Assembly (NCBI RefSeq): GCF_031877795.1
Contig: NC_133971.1
Coordinates: forward strand, 67,578,463 to 67,642,462
Direction of reading: 5' to 3'
DNA: 64,000 bases
From: Strix aluco
Taxonomy: Eukaryota; Chordata; Aves; Strigiformes; Strigidae
The stretch's first letter is position 1; every line of letters begins with the position of its first letter. Shown here piece by piece: positions 26,380 to 39,012 of this stretch. A program made the translations under genes and the position numbers. The notes beneath the pieces were generated by a model that worked only from the letters and a program-made list of their open reading frames with translations, did no database searches and had not been told where the DNA came from.

Positions 26380-29300
26380 AGAAGAGAAGCTGGTAAAAAC
26401 ATAACCATGAAAAACATCAAACTAACATGAAGAAAAGGAAACAACAATGAATTTACAAAAACCAAACTGTTATTTTTTTCTGATTTATTTTTCTTTTACT
26501 GTTAAAAAAGTAAAAATTGCCACAAGCAGTTATATATACCTCTATGCACTGCATCATGCAAGTCCATGGCTAATCTACCTTTCTTTATTTGCATTCTGGT
26601 TTAAAAGAAAAACTAAAATTTTAACTGATTTTACTAGAACTGTGTTTGCTTTAGTCTTTTTTTAGCATGAATCACACTAGGAAGCTGATAATTTAATTGG
26701 TAAATAACTGTATGTCTAGGCTGACACACAGACTCCTTTGATAGAGGTTGTGTGACTGAATGCTCACCATAGAAAGGAAGCAAAGGACTCTCACATGTGT
26801 CTGAGGATTTGTGTTATCAGAGATAAATAAAGCCATATTTTGCAGTCTCCTGGGCAGAGTAAGGTATTGAATTGAAGTTGTTTAGCAAACTTGTGTGGAG
26901 AAATATTGTAACCTGATTTAACCCATAAAATGCTGTCCAGACTTACATTAGAGATTCCAGACGATTACCAGAGGGTGCAGCAACTTTTTCTAAGAAAGCA
27001 AAAAATAGTGGACTTAGATGTAAACTCCAGTGTTTCTTACGTATAAATATTATATGGTCATTGTTATATCTCACAGATTTGCTATGAACTGCTAAATTGA
27101 TTAATGTTGTGTCTGGATATTCTTTTATATAGTTCCAAGCAGATGTAAAGAGGTATGCAATCTTGTTTTGTTGCCCTGGTGTATGTTTAACTAGGATACT
27201 TCTGTATGCTGTGTTATTCTATCCAGCAGTTAAAAACTGTGCTTCCCTACTAAGCCATAGTTGCAATTTTACTCACCCAGACTAGATCTCCTTATATTAT
27301 TCCCTGGTACTTTATTGCCATCTTTGGACTCACATGTTCCTCCAAACAAAGAGCTAACCTGTAATAATATATACACATCACCATACTCGGATCAGTATCT
27401 TATGAATAGTCTTTCCCACAAATATAGATAGATAGACAAGTATTTATACTACTGTAAAAATATTCCTCTCGCTTATGGAGGAAAAAAGAAAAAAAGTGGG
27501 GGAAAGAATGAAGGAGCTCATTAGTTATTCTCTCTTATTAAGGACAGAAGATAAGTGTGGCATTTGATGAAATCTACTACGAACTCTGCAGGTAGATCTG
27601 ATTGACTAGGAAATTCCTTGGGTACTATGCTATCTAATATCCTAATGCAATTTCAGTGAGTCCTTAGGCATCCTAGATTTTTCCCATGTCCTAGTGAAAG
27701 AAAAAGAAACCTCAAGCTGTAGGGAAGTGAGGGGCATTTGACTGGATTTTCAAAGGAACAGACCTGGCAGTCAGCACTCTCACAGACACCTCTGCAGACT
27801 GCTTGGCAGTATGGCAAAAGAGATCATAAAATGAACAAATGAACAAATCATGCCTTTTTTTTTTTTTTTTTCTGTTGTGAACTTAGTGCTTGCAACACTG
27901 CACTCTTGGAATTTAGTCTCTCATTTATACACTCCTGAAAAGCAGTGAAATTCAAGAAATATCCATGTTGTGCTGTGTGTGGCCCTCACCTTTGTGGTGA
28001 AAAAATCCCACTATAGGGGTAAGAACAGTCTTAAATTCCTTTCTTATCTGTCCTGGATGTCCTCCAAGACTTCTAGCCGCAGTGTTATTTATTCACGTGG
28101 ACAACAGCCTACTTTTCTGATCAGTCTCCAAAGTCAAAGAACCACCAGAAAGTAATGTGATTCAGTCATTATTCTCTTGAAGTTCTTTGAGTGCCAAAGG
28201 TTGGAGAGCCTTTTTGGAAATCTAGGCCTACAATTTGTGCCCAAGGCTGCAGTATAGCTCAGGGATGTCAGAAGCAGGATCAGGTGTGGGAGATGCTGCC
28301 TTTTGGTCCCCTGCTCAGGCTGTTTGAGCACACTGCTGTTCAGGAAACCACAGAGTGGAAGGCTGTATAGCCACACTCATTGATGCGGTTTCTGTTATGA
28401 AAATGAGTCGTCGATACATTTTTTTACACAACATAAAGAAAATAATTTTGGACAGAGAGATTAAATCAGTTGTTACCTTGTCATGGTGTGCTGTAAATGT
28501 AATGATGTGTCCTTCCAACAGCTATTTCTCCTTTCACTTTTCATTGCTGCTGCATCACTTTGAGGGAAAAGAGCTTAGAATAAGTATATAATTTCCATGA
28601 CTTCCTTTGCTGTCTGAAAACTTGTATTTAATATTCTTCCTCATCCCCAACAAATCTCAGTTCTTCAAAATGAAGATATTAAGAGAAAGACAACAATAAA
28701 TAAGAAATAGTACTGTCTCCAATCTAGGGGATGATGCAAAAAAAGAAAATGATCTCCCTCTACTTCTTTCTTAGACTCCTGCTTTCTGCAAAAGATTAAG
28801 ATACATCCCATGCACATCCCACACTGCAAGGAACACATGAAGTTGCTGGTGTGATCCTTTGATAACCACACAAAAGGACAACGGACAATTTTATTTTACA
28901 GCAATTTTTTTCACTGTAAAAATGCCAAAATCTCAGCAAAAATTACTAATTTTCAGATGAACTGATTGAAATGAAAGCATGGGTTGCAGGGATAGGAAGC
29001 AGGAAAAGTGGGGAAGAGAACAATGTTTCAGTAATAAGTCTCAAAGGATAAATATTTCATGAGAGCATAGCAAACTGTAGGATATCAGTGTTGGCTGCAA
29101 AAGTCTTCTGCATCTCCTGGGAAGCTGGTGTTAGCAGTCGGCAAGAAACTCTTCATTAACCTGATAAGAATGTAAGGGCATTAAATGTCTTATGAAGACA
29201 ATGATTTGTGATACTGAAAGCTACCTGAAGTCAATACATACACATTAGTAGAGTATGTATTTTCATCAGAAAAAACTCCAAACATAGTTTCTCACACTAG

Positions 29301-30654
29301 CAAAAGCATGACCTGAAAAGAAAGAAACTGCTGATTCCAAGAATGTTTCTAGAATTAGTTAAATTAGTGTGGTTATTAAATGCAGGGAAATCAGACAAGC
29401 ATTAGATGAAGATGAGAATAATAATGCAGAAAATATATCCTGTTTACATTGCTATCAGTAGGAGTTTCTTTCCCTTTCTGAAGAGGCTCTAAGTCTTAAT
29501 TCCATATTCCTAGTTTGTTCCAGTATTGCTGAAGTAGTAATTCTTCTTGCCATTGAGTTTCCTTGATCCACATTTCTGCATCTTGGGATAAATCTCCAGG
29601 TGTACAAAATGGGTATGCTTTGAGGGTGGAAATTATTGTGATTCATGCTCTGCTTGAGTTTATAACAGATCATGAGATTCCTCCTTGAATCAAAGAGATA
29701 TGAAGTCATATCTCCTGTGTATCATCTGAATGAAATGACATCTAATTCCACATAAAATTATTCAAAAACCCTGAAGAAAACACTGTTTATAAAATGGGCA
29801 GACTACTAATCTATTTGAATATCTATTTAGCATCTGTAAGACTTCTAAAGTACTTCTAACGTCTTAGGTAAGAAAATAATAGCACCATGTAGGATCTTTA
29901 ATTGAATAACCTAGGATGCCGATTTTCTAACAGAATTTGTTAGATTCCCTGAAGGTCTGTTCTATAACATGTGTTTGTAAAAAAATCTATTAATCAGAAG
30001 TCTGTCTTTTAGCCTCAATATTTGAAGTGGAACAATCCATTATGGTACTATCATAATGATTATTCCTCATTTGTATTGTGGGTTGTCACCTAGGATCTTT
30101 CTTCATTGACGAAGACTACATTATGCCAGGTACCGCATAAACACAGAACAAAAAGATGATGCTTATGCCTCAATTCTGCAGTCTATAACATGGCAGGTTC
30201 ACTAATCTTCTTGTGTACGAGTAAGTAACTGTGTACATTCAGCTGTCACACATGACCGATCAGGCTACAGTAGCAACAGTCATGGAAAAGCTCTGTTGCA
30301 CACCAGGACCTTCAGAGTAGGATGCTGTTCACTGCAACCCTGCATAGTTCCTTTCTTCAAAGCCTATTTAATCAAGGTGAGAAGATTTAAGTCTACTTAC
30401 CAGCTATGCCAGCCCCTGTGCTTTATTTGTAGTGACTAATACTTTGTCATGGAAATGTAAATATGGAGCCAAGGTCAGAATACTTTCTGTAGGACAACCC
30501 ATTCTTTTTGTACCTCTTTCATAATGCAGATCTTGTGATTTTTGCCGAAAAGCTTTTTATGTTAAAGGTGGAAGCATGAGAAATATTTTTCCATGCAACT
30601 ACTGCTCTGAAAAACCGCAACAAACAGGATGGCTAATTAGTGTTTTGATTATAC
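26380..30654. other. Noncoding DNA, probable intron
   Basis: AT-rich, with a T run at 27,857-27,873. A minus-strand segment near 29,500-29,620 looks protein-like in one frame but has no donor before its stop codon. Nothing else stands out. Confidence 0.4.
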
Positions 30655-30795
30655 AGCTGGAACCATAGCCATGAAAAACTCTAGTCATAATGTTCTTAAG
30701 TTCTGCATTCCATAAGTATTCAAATTTCTTCAGTAACTCAAGTGCCAAGTGTATAAATTTAGTCCTGGTGTAAGCAGGGTGATGCAATGACTGTT
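30655..30795 (-). CDS. Candidate exon of unidentified minus-strand gene
   Basis: The upstream edge on the minus strand is an excellent acceptor (GTTTACCTCTGTCAG). The frame is open beyond the segment and reads TKFIHLALELLKKFEYLWN near its start, a helical-looking stretch. The donor chosen (CCAGCT|GTATAA) is only fair; a later donor is possible. Family unknown. Confidence 0.55.
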
Positions 30796-33478
30796 CTGAC
30801 AGAGGTAAACATGGCCTAAAGATATTTATCTGCTATCTATAAATAAAGTGCAATTATCCCTGTTTTTAACAATAATGTTTGCTTCTTCTATTAACCATGA
30901 TAGTATAACCATGTTCATGCCTCTTTATTAGATACTGAATTAAACTGAAAGATAAAAGCAAGATGGGTAAGAAAAATCTTTCTGACTATTAACACATCTG
31001 TGTCATTCTAAAACTTGTAGTACCTATGAATCTACCAACTATTACCAACACATTTAGCTTAAAACAGAAACAACGAAGGACAGAGGATGACAGATTTTTA
31101 TGAAATTAATTTAACGACTGAACTCCCTTGATTCTGCAAGCAAAAATGCAAAGAAAGAGAAGAATCCACACCACAAATCATCTTTGTGCACATTACATAA
31201 TTTGATTTTACTGATACTAGATGATCCTTCATTTAAAAATATGCTCAACCAAGATGTTTTTCTGGAGGACCAAAGCTGTTTGCTTTTCCACCCTCAAAGG
31301 GTCTCAGTGAACTTTATTTTTCAAGGAGTCTAAAGCTTCACATTAAGTGTAAAAGATCTCTTATCATCATATTTCTTAATATCAGTATTTCTCCAGGACA
31401 AATCATGCCATAGATCCTTACATGAGACAAAGAGGAGAAGCACTTTTGTTTACCTACACACTCATTTGCCATCTGTCATGACTAGGATGACCTGCATATT
31501 AAATCAAACTTTTAAATGCTGATAAACTTACTTGTAAGTAGTAGAAATCTGATTGAACTAGAAACATTTACTTTTAGCTAAGAAAATAGTCCAGTGGTAC
31601 TTGCCTATAATATCTTCCAAGACTGGCTGAACATTTAGAAAACTTGCCTAGATGGATTAACTTAATACCCACTTCAGGGGGAATTTCCCTTTTATGACAT
31701 ATTTTAGGACTTTAGTGATATATATATAGTCAGTCTATTTATTAATAATCTTTTGATGTGTTCTTATTTTTTGTTTCTAATGAGAGGTGGAAATTTTTGA
31801 TCTACTCTGAGTTTGCAGATTTTAGCTTTCATGATGTAAGCAGTAGCCTACTGACTCAGTTTTGGGTGCAGACCCATTTTAGGATTTAGGATTTTATGAA
31901 ACACTGAAGCCCTATAATGTTTTTAAACAATTGTCTTTCCTTGTTAAATACCATGCAGGAACAAAAAATCTGGACTTTAGGGCATAATCCATTATAAAGA
32001 CACTTATGAAGCTTTGATTGAGTTCAGTTTTGTTTATAAGGTGAGATTCAAGTTCTATGTTAAATATATGGAATTCGTCATATCTTCCCCAAATGTTTAA
32101 CACTTATTAATTGAATTCTGAATGAATTTTCTCAGAATTTACATACAAAGTCATAAACCGAATAATGGATTAAAAGGAATTAAAAATGAGTCAAAATTTT
32201 AGCATCTGTGTGAGCTGGTCCTTTGCCCTGAATAATCCAAACAATGGAACAATGCAGCCCTTTCAGGCTCATTATGAAAACTAATTGAGATTTTGTATAC
32301 AGGCTATACTTGAAGACACTGTTAATAGTTGCTCTACCTATTTAAAGACTGGAAGAGGTCATCAACTCAGATGACTTAAATGGAACTGCGGGAGTAGGTT
32401 AAATAACGACTATTCATCTCCTAGAGCTAACTCAGTGGAAAGGTTCTGCTGATTTTTGTGACTTGGAAATAAGAATGAAGTCCAGATACTCATGTTATCT
32501 CACTACCAGATTACATGTTCCATCCCTGCCTGTTAAAGATCCTATAGTTGCAGCCCAGCTCATGTGTCAGTGACTGCTGGACACCTGGGGGCAGCAGTGG
32601 CTTGGTTGTAAACTGGTTAAGCCTACATGTTTTTCTTAAGCATGACATTGGCACTAGTGAAAGCGCTGAATTGTTCAGAATTGTTCAGTTTGCAAACTGG
32701 AGTCTTATAAACTCAATCAACCCCACCCCTGCCAGCTTTGTTATACATGTACAGGGCTATATCCTACATTATTCAACCAAAAGGTCTTAGCAGAAACTTG
32801 GATGTGTATTTATAGGATGAGAAAAATCTGTCAGTCTGTATTTCCAAACAGTCTGTAGTTCCAAACAACAAGACTGTTAAGAGAAGCATTTTTTGTCTTC
32901 TGTGAAAAGAAGGGAAACCACCAAACGTGTTCCACACAACTGCATTATAAAACTAACACATCGTGATTGTTGCCAACATAGAATGGACATAACGCAGGAA
33001 AGCAGAAGTGGAAGTCTGTATATTCCATTTCAACCCCTGTGATCTTCCTAGTTCCCTGTAAGTTACCATATTGTAAAAAAAAGGAAAAGCAAATCAAACA
33101 TTTGAGATGAGAATAACCCACAGACTGTTCATGTGTTTGATCTTGTTTTTCAATGTTTGGAGAAACTACATAAAGGGAGGAGATTCCAGCAAAATTGCTA
33201 ACACCCCCAGGCCCTCAAACCATTTTAAATCTACTTACTAGTGCCTTCACAAACTGAGGTGCAGGTAAATGAAATATCTTCCCCACCCCCCTGCCCCGCA
33301 GAAGTTTCAAAGACATAAAATAAATGGGATCAATTTAGGTCTCTTGAGTGCACACTTTGATATAATCTGTGACTTCATGGTTGCCTACTTTTTTCTCCTC
33401 AAGATCTTTGCTCCTTCAGTGCACAGTAGAAACATTAGACATCTCATGGTAAAGAAAAAAATGGAAAAAGAGAAATAC
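30796..33478. other. Noncoding DNA, probable intron
   Basis: AT-rich; nothing identifiable on either strand. Confidence 0.4.
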
Positions 33479-33611
33479 TGTTGCACAAGACTGATATAAT
33501 CCATTTGGGTCATCAATTGGCTTGGAATTTGAAAATTCATTGCACTGACCTCTGTACTTGAACTAATAGAGTAACAGTCTGACATTTTGCCAGACTCTGT
33601 TTGGACGAGTC
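33479..33611 (-). CDS. Candidate exon of unidentified minus-strand gene
   Basis: Bounded on the minus strand by a strong acceptor (CACTTTTCTTTAG) and a fair donor (CAACA|GTATTT). The open frame includes LVQTESGKMSDCYSISSS and a polar, serine/glutamine-rich remainder. It is the most upstream of the candidate exons left of the retroviral stack. Confidence 0.5.
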
Positions 33612-33765
33612 CTAAAGAAAAGTGAGGTACTCCTGTGTTTTTTAGCATCAAGTAAATACTGAATCTCCAGAACATTTGAGTGACACTAGGGTGCCTTTCT
33701 CCTTCACAACTCTAAAGGTTGTAGAAGGGGATGTTTAAGAACACAGAACAAGTAACAAACCTTAA

Positions 33766-34464
33766 ATCATAAAATCATAGAATCATTTAAGTTGGAAAAG
33801 ACCCTAAAGTTTGTGGACTCCAACCGTAAACGTAATGCTACCAAGTCCACCACTAAACCACATCCCTAAGTGCCACTTCTACATGTCTTTTAAATACCTC
33901 CAGGGATAGTGTCTCAACAACTTCCCTGGACAGCCTGTTCCAGTTCTTGACAACCCTTTCAGTGAGTAATTGTTTCCTAATTTCCAATCTAAACCTCTCC
34001 TGGAGCAACTTGAGGCTGTTTCCTCTTGTCCTGCCATTTGTTACTTGGGAGAAGAGACCGACACCCATCAGAGCAATAAGGTCTCCCCTCGGCCTCCTTT
34101 TCTCCAGACTAAACAACTCCCTTTCCCTCAGCTTGTCCTCACAGGACTTGTGCTCTAGACCCTTCACCAGCTTTGTTGCCCTTCTTTGGACACACTCCAG
34201 CACCTCCATGTCTTTCTTGTAGTAGAGGGGCCCAAAAATGAACACAGGTGCAGCCTCCCCAGTGCCGAGTACAGGCGTAAGATCACTTCCCTGTCCCTGC
34301 TGGCCACACTATTGCTGATACAAGACAGGACACTATTGGCCTTCTTGGCCACCTGGGCATGCTCATATTTAGCCGACTGCTGACCAACACCCCCAGGTCC
34401 TTTTCCGCTGGGCAGCTTTCCAGCCACTTTTCCCATAGCGTTGTATGGGGTTGTTGTGACCCAT
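33766..34464 (-). mobile_element. CR1 LINE, 5'-truncated copy 3
   Basis: The left end carries ATCATAAAATCATAGAATCA, the CR1 3' tail. The minus strand encodes a broken reverse transcriptase C-terminus (33,853-34,245 and an overlapping frame 34,164-34,478) including [19 protein letters not shown]. Several frameshifts; truncated near 34,464. Confidence 0.9.
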
Positions 34465-35540
34465 GAAAGACTCTCCACAAAATTTCCTGTTATATTTCAA
34501 ACTTAAGCTTTCTAAATAGAATGATTGCCAGAATTCTGCCAGAATTTCAAATCCTGGATAAAACAAAATAGCCAGCATCAGGGGAGAGACATATGGCTTG
34601 TAAAACTGAAGCTGTAATGATTTTGCTTGGCAGAGTTATAAGGCTTGTTATAATGAGGTGATAATTGACCTAAAATTACTACACCTGCTGAAATATTTAC
34701 ATGTGTGTGTGTTTGTAGGGATGTTTTAAAATTTGTATAGTTCACTGAAAGAAACAAACATTTCAGATGCTTATGAGACTGTGATTTTAATCATCACAAT
34801 GATGCTTAACTTGTTTCTATAGAGCTGTTTCTTCAAATGACAGGTCAAGACCCTCCTGCAAGTAATGAAGTGTTAGGTGGTAGGAGACAGAAAGCAGCAA
34901 CAGCACCAGCAGCAGTTTAATTTCATGTGAGCTATCCAGAAGCTCAGTTCCTTCAAGGTGGGAAAGTGAGAAAAGACCGTAGTGACTTACAGCAAGTGTC
35001 TGTTAACCAAAGATCTGCCTTTCATTACTGGCAATCACTCAGTTTCTTCAAAGAAGGGAAATAAGCATAAACACTTGCTGCCAGTTATTATTCCCATTTT
35101 TCAAGACCCTGTTCCAGAGAAGCTAAGCTGCTAGCATGGGAATACATTCACTAGGTTGTGCAAAGGACAGAGCTTGCAATGAGTTTGTAATATGTATGCA
35201 TTGACCTATACTAACATCCAAATACTGCCCACATATTAGACAAATGAGAAAATCACATTGTTTTCAAGTTCCCAAAATTCCCTTAAACAAAACTTAAAAA
35301 ACTTATGTCTGATGAAACTTTAAAAAATGGTTGTCATATATATTGCTACATCTACTGACACGCCAAGAGAATGAAATCAAAGCTCAAAATGTCAATGAGG
35401 CTCCCCCAAAACACTAGGAAAGACTGCAAATTTCCAATTTACTTTAGAGCCTGAAGAAACTTGCTTAGCTTTTCCAGCCATCTTCTTGTGGCAGTAAGTG
35501 ATAGATAATTTTCCCAGCATGTCTCCAGCCAAATTGCAGA
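34465..35540. other. Noncoding DNA flanking the retroviral stack
   Basis: AT-rich host sequence with a short TG repeat near 34,704. The last bases (AAATTGCAGA) form the left flank of ERV-A. Confidence 0.45.
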
Positions 35541-36431
35541 TGTGAGAGACTGAAAGAGTTAATGTCTCAAACGTTGTGGCTGGGAGGGGGGTCGATGGCA
35601 CAGGATGCAGGGGGCGTGCCAGAAGGCAGGTAGTTCCGTGTTGTCAGGCAAGATGACTCACAGAGTTTATTTGAGGAAGGGGCTTCACGACCACCCAAAA
35701 CACCCCTTATGTCCACCCCCCACTACGCAAGATCAAGAGTTAAATAAGCCGCACAGGTGTTTGAGAGACATGTAAGTCCTCAAAGGGGCATGACTGGCGC
35801 GATCAAGAGGCGGCAACTGGCACCTGAACACTCACTCTTTCTCACCTCACATGTAAATAAGCCCAGGAAAGCCCACCCTTTTCCTCACCTTGTATGCAAA
35901 TAAGCCAACCTATTTAAAGAACAGCAAGCCATAGCACCGTGCGCACCCACCACTGTCTCCGACAAGATCAGGAACTGGGCCAGAAGACATTGCTGGAACC
36001 CAGGGTGATGATCCAGATCTCTCCTCTATGTCTATTTTTCTATCTTTCTCTCTCTCTTTCCGTCTTTTATGTGTTACAGGCCATTCAGCCCTTTATAGAA
36101 TAACAAGGTTTAATATCCACTGTTGAAAACTGTTTACAGAGCTTTGAGGTCTAATTAGCTTTAAAAAGGTTTAATTGGCTTCTGTTAAAATAAGCTTCTG
36201 CCATTAATAAATTTTTCATTCGACTGTTCAGTGTTAACATCACCTTAATTTAGTCCAAGGGTATCTCGACTATCAGAGTGGGTTGTTCAAGACGGCCCTC
36301 TCCGGCAATAATTGGCATACCTATTAAAAGATAAGTCTCGCTGCCCCTAGGCCCTCTAATCTTTGAGAAATGACTAGAATGCAAGAGGATTCATGGTTTA
36401 CGAAATTAATTCGTCGCCTTGAATGTAATAT
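35541..36431 (+). repeat. ERV-A 5' LTR
   Basis: Begins TGTGAGAGACTGAAAG and ends around GAATGTAATA just before the putative primer binding site. It contains a TATA-like CTATTTAAAG near 35,908, a CT-rich tract (36,020-36,064) and an AATAAA signal (ATTAATAAATTT near 36,206). The right boundary is inferred by comparison with the 3' copy and is good to a few bases. Confidence 0.85.
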
Positions 36432-37408
36432 TAATTGGTGTCATGAACAGGATACCCTTTTTTGGGCTAAAACGATTGATGGGATCAGGGTCCTTAGCAT
36501 GACCCCTTCTCTGAATATAGTGCCATATCCTGGGGAGGAATAGTGGAATAGTCCTCTGAGGGCTATTAAGGGATCTGATCCCTAAACTTGTAGGTTTTAC
36601 CATGGTCTCTGTGGGAGGTTTAACCATGGATTGTACTCCTCTCCTGGAGAGGTTAGAGGGTTACAATGCCCAACCTTCTCTCCCTGGAATGGTTTGGGCC
36701 CAGAGTAATTGCATAGTCCACAGGCAGTAGCCAACAAAATCGCCATCTTGGTTGAAGAGCAGAAGCTGAGATGGGGAAAAGGAGAAACATGTGTCTATGC
36801 AGTATTGGGGGCTGCTTTGGTCGCTGCCCAATAAAATAGGCACATAAATCAACAGACAAAATGTGAAACAATTAAATTGCTGCAAGACCTAGTTAAAGCT
36901 CTGCAAGAACAACTAAGAAATGAGACACAGAGCCTCTTTGACCAGCTTACTGTCAAACAAATAACTAATCAGAGACTGCAGACTGCCTTGCCAGAGGTTT
37001 TGGAGTGGGAGAAAATATTAAGGGAGCAATTAGATGACACCCACTCCCAAAGTGGTATAGAAAATATGGATGCAAATTCTGACAAGGGAAAAGAATCAAA
37101 AGTGACATACCCTCTTAAAGACCTAGACCATATAAGGGAAATATTTTCCCTTGGGAGGGGGGAAGCCAGAATACGACCTTTAATTAAAACCAAGACTGTG
37201 GATGGTGGTCACGGGGGAGCTCAGCAAGTCACCGCATACACCATCCCTTATTCTCCTACGGAACTGGCCAAGATACAGGAAAAATACTCCCGAGCCCCCT
37301 GAGAAACTGAAACGAAGTATGTGTGGAGGGTGTCCCTCATGGGGGAGGATCACATCCTAATGGGTGAGGACGAGGCAAGAACCTTCTGTGATGGTCCAAT
37401 GAAACCAT
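36432..37408 (+). pseudogene. ERV-A gag, 5' part
   Basis: The main uninterrupted frame is 36,877-37,302 (141 codons), with a glutamine/leucine-rich N-terminal half and QVTAYTIPYSPTELAKIQEK near its end, which reads like a retroviral capsid N-terminus. Coding similarity continues in frame past the stop up to the solo LTR at 37,409, where gag is broken; it resumes at 48,421. Confidence 0.75.
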
Positions 37409-38337
37409 AGTTAATGTCTCAAACAGCTGATAAAGAACTTTGGTAAAGGAAACAATTTCCATGGAAACACCAGGGCTGTGCAGGTAATGGCAGGAAGATG
37501 TGGTGAGAGGAGGTGGGACCACACTTTTCTGAAGCTGAACTTCCCTATCTTGAGCAACTCTGTAAAGAGCCAACAGAGAAGCCGTTTTCATGACACGTGC
37601 ACCAAGAAGAAAGGTCAGACAATGGTCATACCTGCAGGGAGGGGGGAGTAACTCCCCAATGACCCCCAAGCCCACCGACCCATTTCCAGAAGAATCTGAA
37701 CGTACAAACTACACACGCACCAAAGCAAGGAGAATTCAAGAAGCACAGACTGTGCATGATGCTTAATTACCCTAATGAGTCCAAGTGCCCACCCAGAGGA
37801 GGGGCAAGGAATTATAAAAGGACACCCTGGGTGGTTGTGTCACTCTGGAACTTAACCCCTAGGATGGCTGGACCAACACTGGAACCAGGACTGGTGAAAT
37901 CTTTCTTTTGTGACTTTCTCTCTCCCTCTCTGCCTCTCTTGCTCTCCCTCTCTGCCTCTCTTGCTCTCTTTTTCTCTTCTTTTTTTCTCTCATTCTCTAT
38001 CCTTGTATCCCTGTGTATAAGGCAAGGCTTGTCGGGGCGTGTTTGCGGTTTGTTGAGGCATGTTATAAGATCTGCCGCTAGCTGGTGCATGTTATAAGGT
38101 TTGCAGTTTGTCAGTGTATATTATGAGGTTTACTGCTTGCTGCAGAGGTTGCAAAGCTTACTGACATTTCATGCCCGTATCAATTGTGAGAGAATAAAAA
38201 TTGAGTTTTGGGAATTCAAGAATTCCTGGCATCGTTTCACCTTAATCCTGACCTGGGAATTGGCGAATCTAAATCGTCGTCTTGAGAAGTTGGGACATGA
38301 CACCTGGAGTTTTTCCTGACCACGGACAATAATAGGG
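37409..38337 (+). mobile_element. Solo LTR inserted in ERV-A gag
   Basis: Flanked by AACCAT on both sides (37,403-37,408 and 38,338-38,343), consistent with a target duplication of 5-6 bp. It has a TATA box (GAATTATAAAAGG near 37,811), a CT-rich tract with two 22-bp CT-rich units (about 37,918-37,970) and an AATAAA signal near 38,194. The start (AGTTAATGTCTCAAAC) and the end region (AATCGTCGTCTTGAG) align with the ERV-A LTR, so it belongs to a related subfamily. It lacks the usual terminal TG, so the exact left edge is uncertain. ERV-A gag similarity lies on both sides. Confidence 0.75.
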
Positions 38338-38355
38338 AACCATGATCTCTAACCC

Positions 38356-38996
38356 TGTTACCTGAAATAAAGACTCTTGAAACCGAAGATTAGTTTAGAA
38401 AGGAGATATTGCTTTATTCTGTGCAGGGTGCTAGGTGGAAAGCATCCACAAATCAAGCACCCCACACCAAGGAATTACAAAGTATTTATACACTCCAAAC
38501 TATGTGATTACATACTCTCTATAATAATTATTGGTTAGTTGCTTATCGCTCCTATCCTTTATTGGTTAGTAACATATAGTGGGTTTGTCAACTTTCTGAG
38601 CAAGCTCTAAGGGTAAGGTCTGTATCTGGGCAGGGGTCTTAAGTTTATTTATGTAAGACAATTTAAACAAGCTCCCAGGTCCCAGGATGTTTCTCTTCTT
38701 CAAGGACTGTATCTTCTGATTAGGAGTTCATTGCTATTTATTGTTGACAGTTTGAGGAACAGACTGACCTATCTGGTGCATCCAATTTGTCCTTGTGTTT
38801 GATGAGAAACACTTGTCTGGATAACAATATGCACTAAGTGGCCTTGGGTGCGATGAGAAGCATTTGTGGGGCCTGCAATGTGCGATGAGAAACGGCTTTG
38901 TGGCCTCCTACTCCCGGGAAACAATACACTCTTTCCCATGGGTAGCAAGTACTTACAGTTTAAGCAGCTCTGAATAAGACCTCTTGTTCAGGTTGA
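38356..38996 (-). repeat. ERV-B 3' LTR
   Basis: On the minus strand it follows a polypurine tract and ends TTTCAGGTAACA. It contains a TATA box (GTGTATAAATAC, minus, near 38,485) and AATAAA (minus, near 38,410). It differs from the 5' copy by about five substitutions and one 4-bp gap. Confidence 0.92.
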
Positions 38997-39012
38997 TAAT
39001 TCCCCCCCTTGG
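38997..39012 (-). promoter_or_regulatory. ERV-B polypurine tract
   Basis: Minus-strand AAGGGGGGGAATTA sits immediately upstream of the 3' LTR, the position where plus-strand DNA synthesis is primed in retroviruses. Confidence 0.8.

Noticed and set aside
27857..27873. T run and other homopolymers as possible retrotransposon tails
   Set aside because: No adjoining element or target duplication was found; they look like ordinary low-complexity sequence.
29455..29709. Protein-like minus-strand segment near 29.5-29.6 kb
   Set aside because: One frame looks plausible, but no donor precedes its stop and the acceptor is weak; it could only be a terminal exon, with no supporting signal.
37918..37970. 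Two 22-bp CT-rich units as a possible satellite or CRISPR-like array
   Set aside because: Only two units, inside an LTR whose relatives all have a CT-rich tract at this place.
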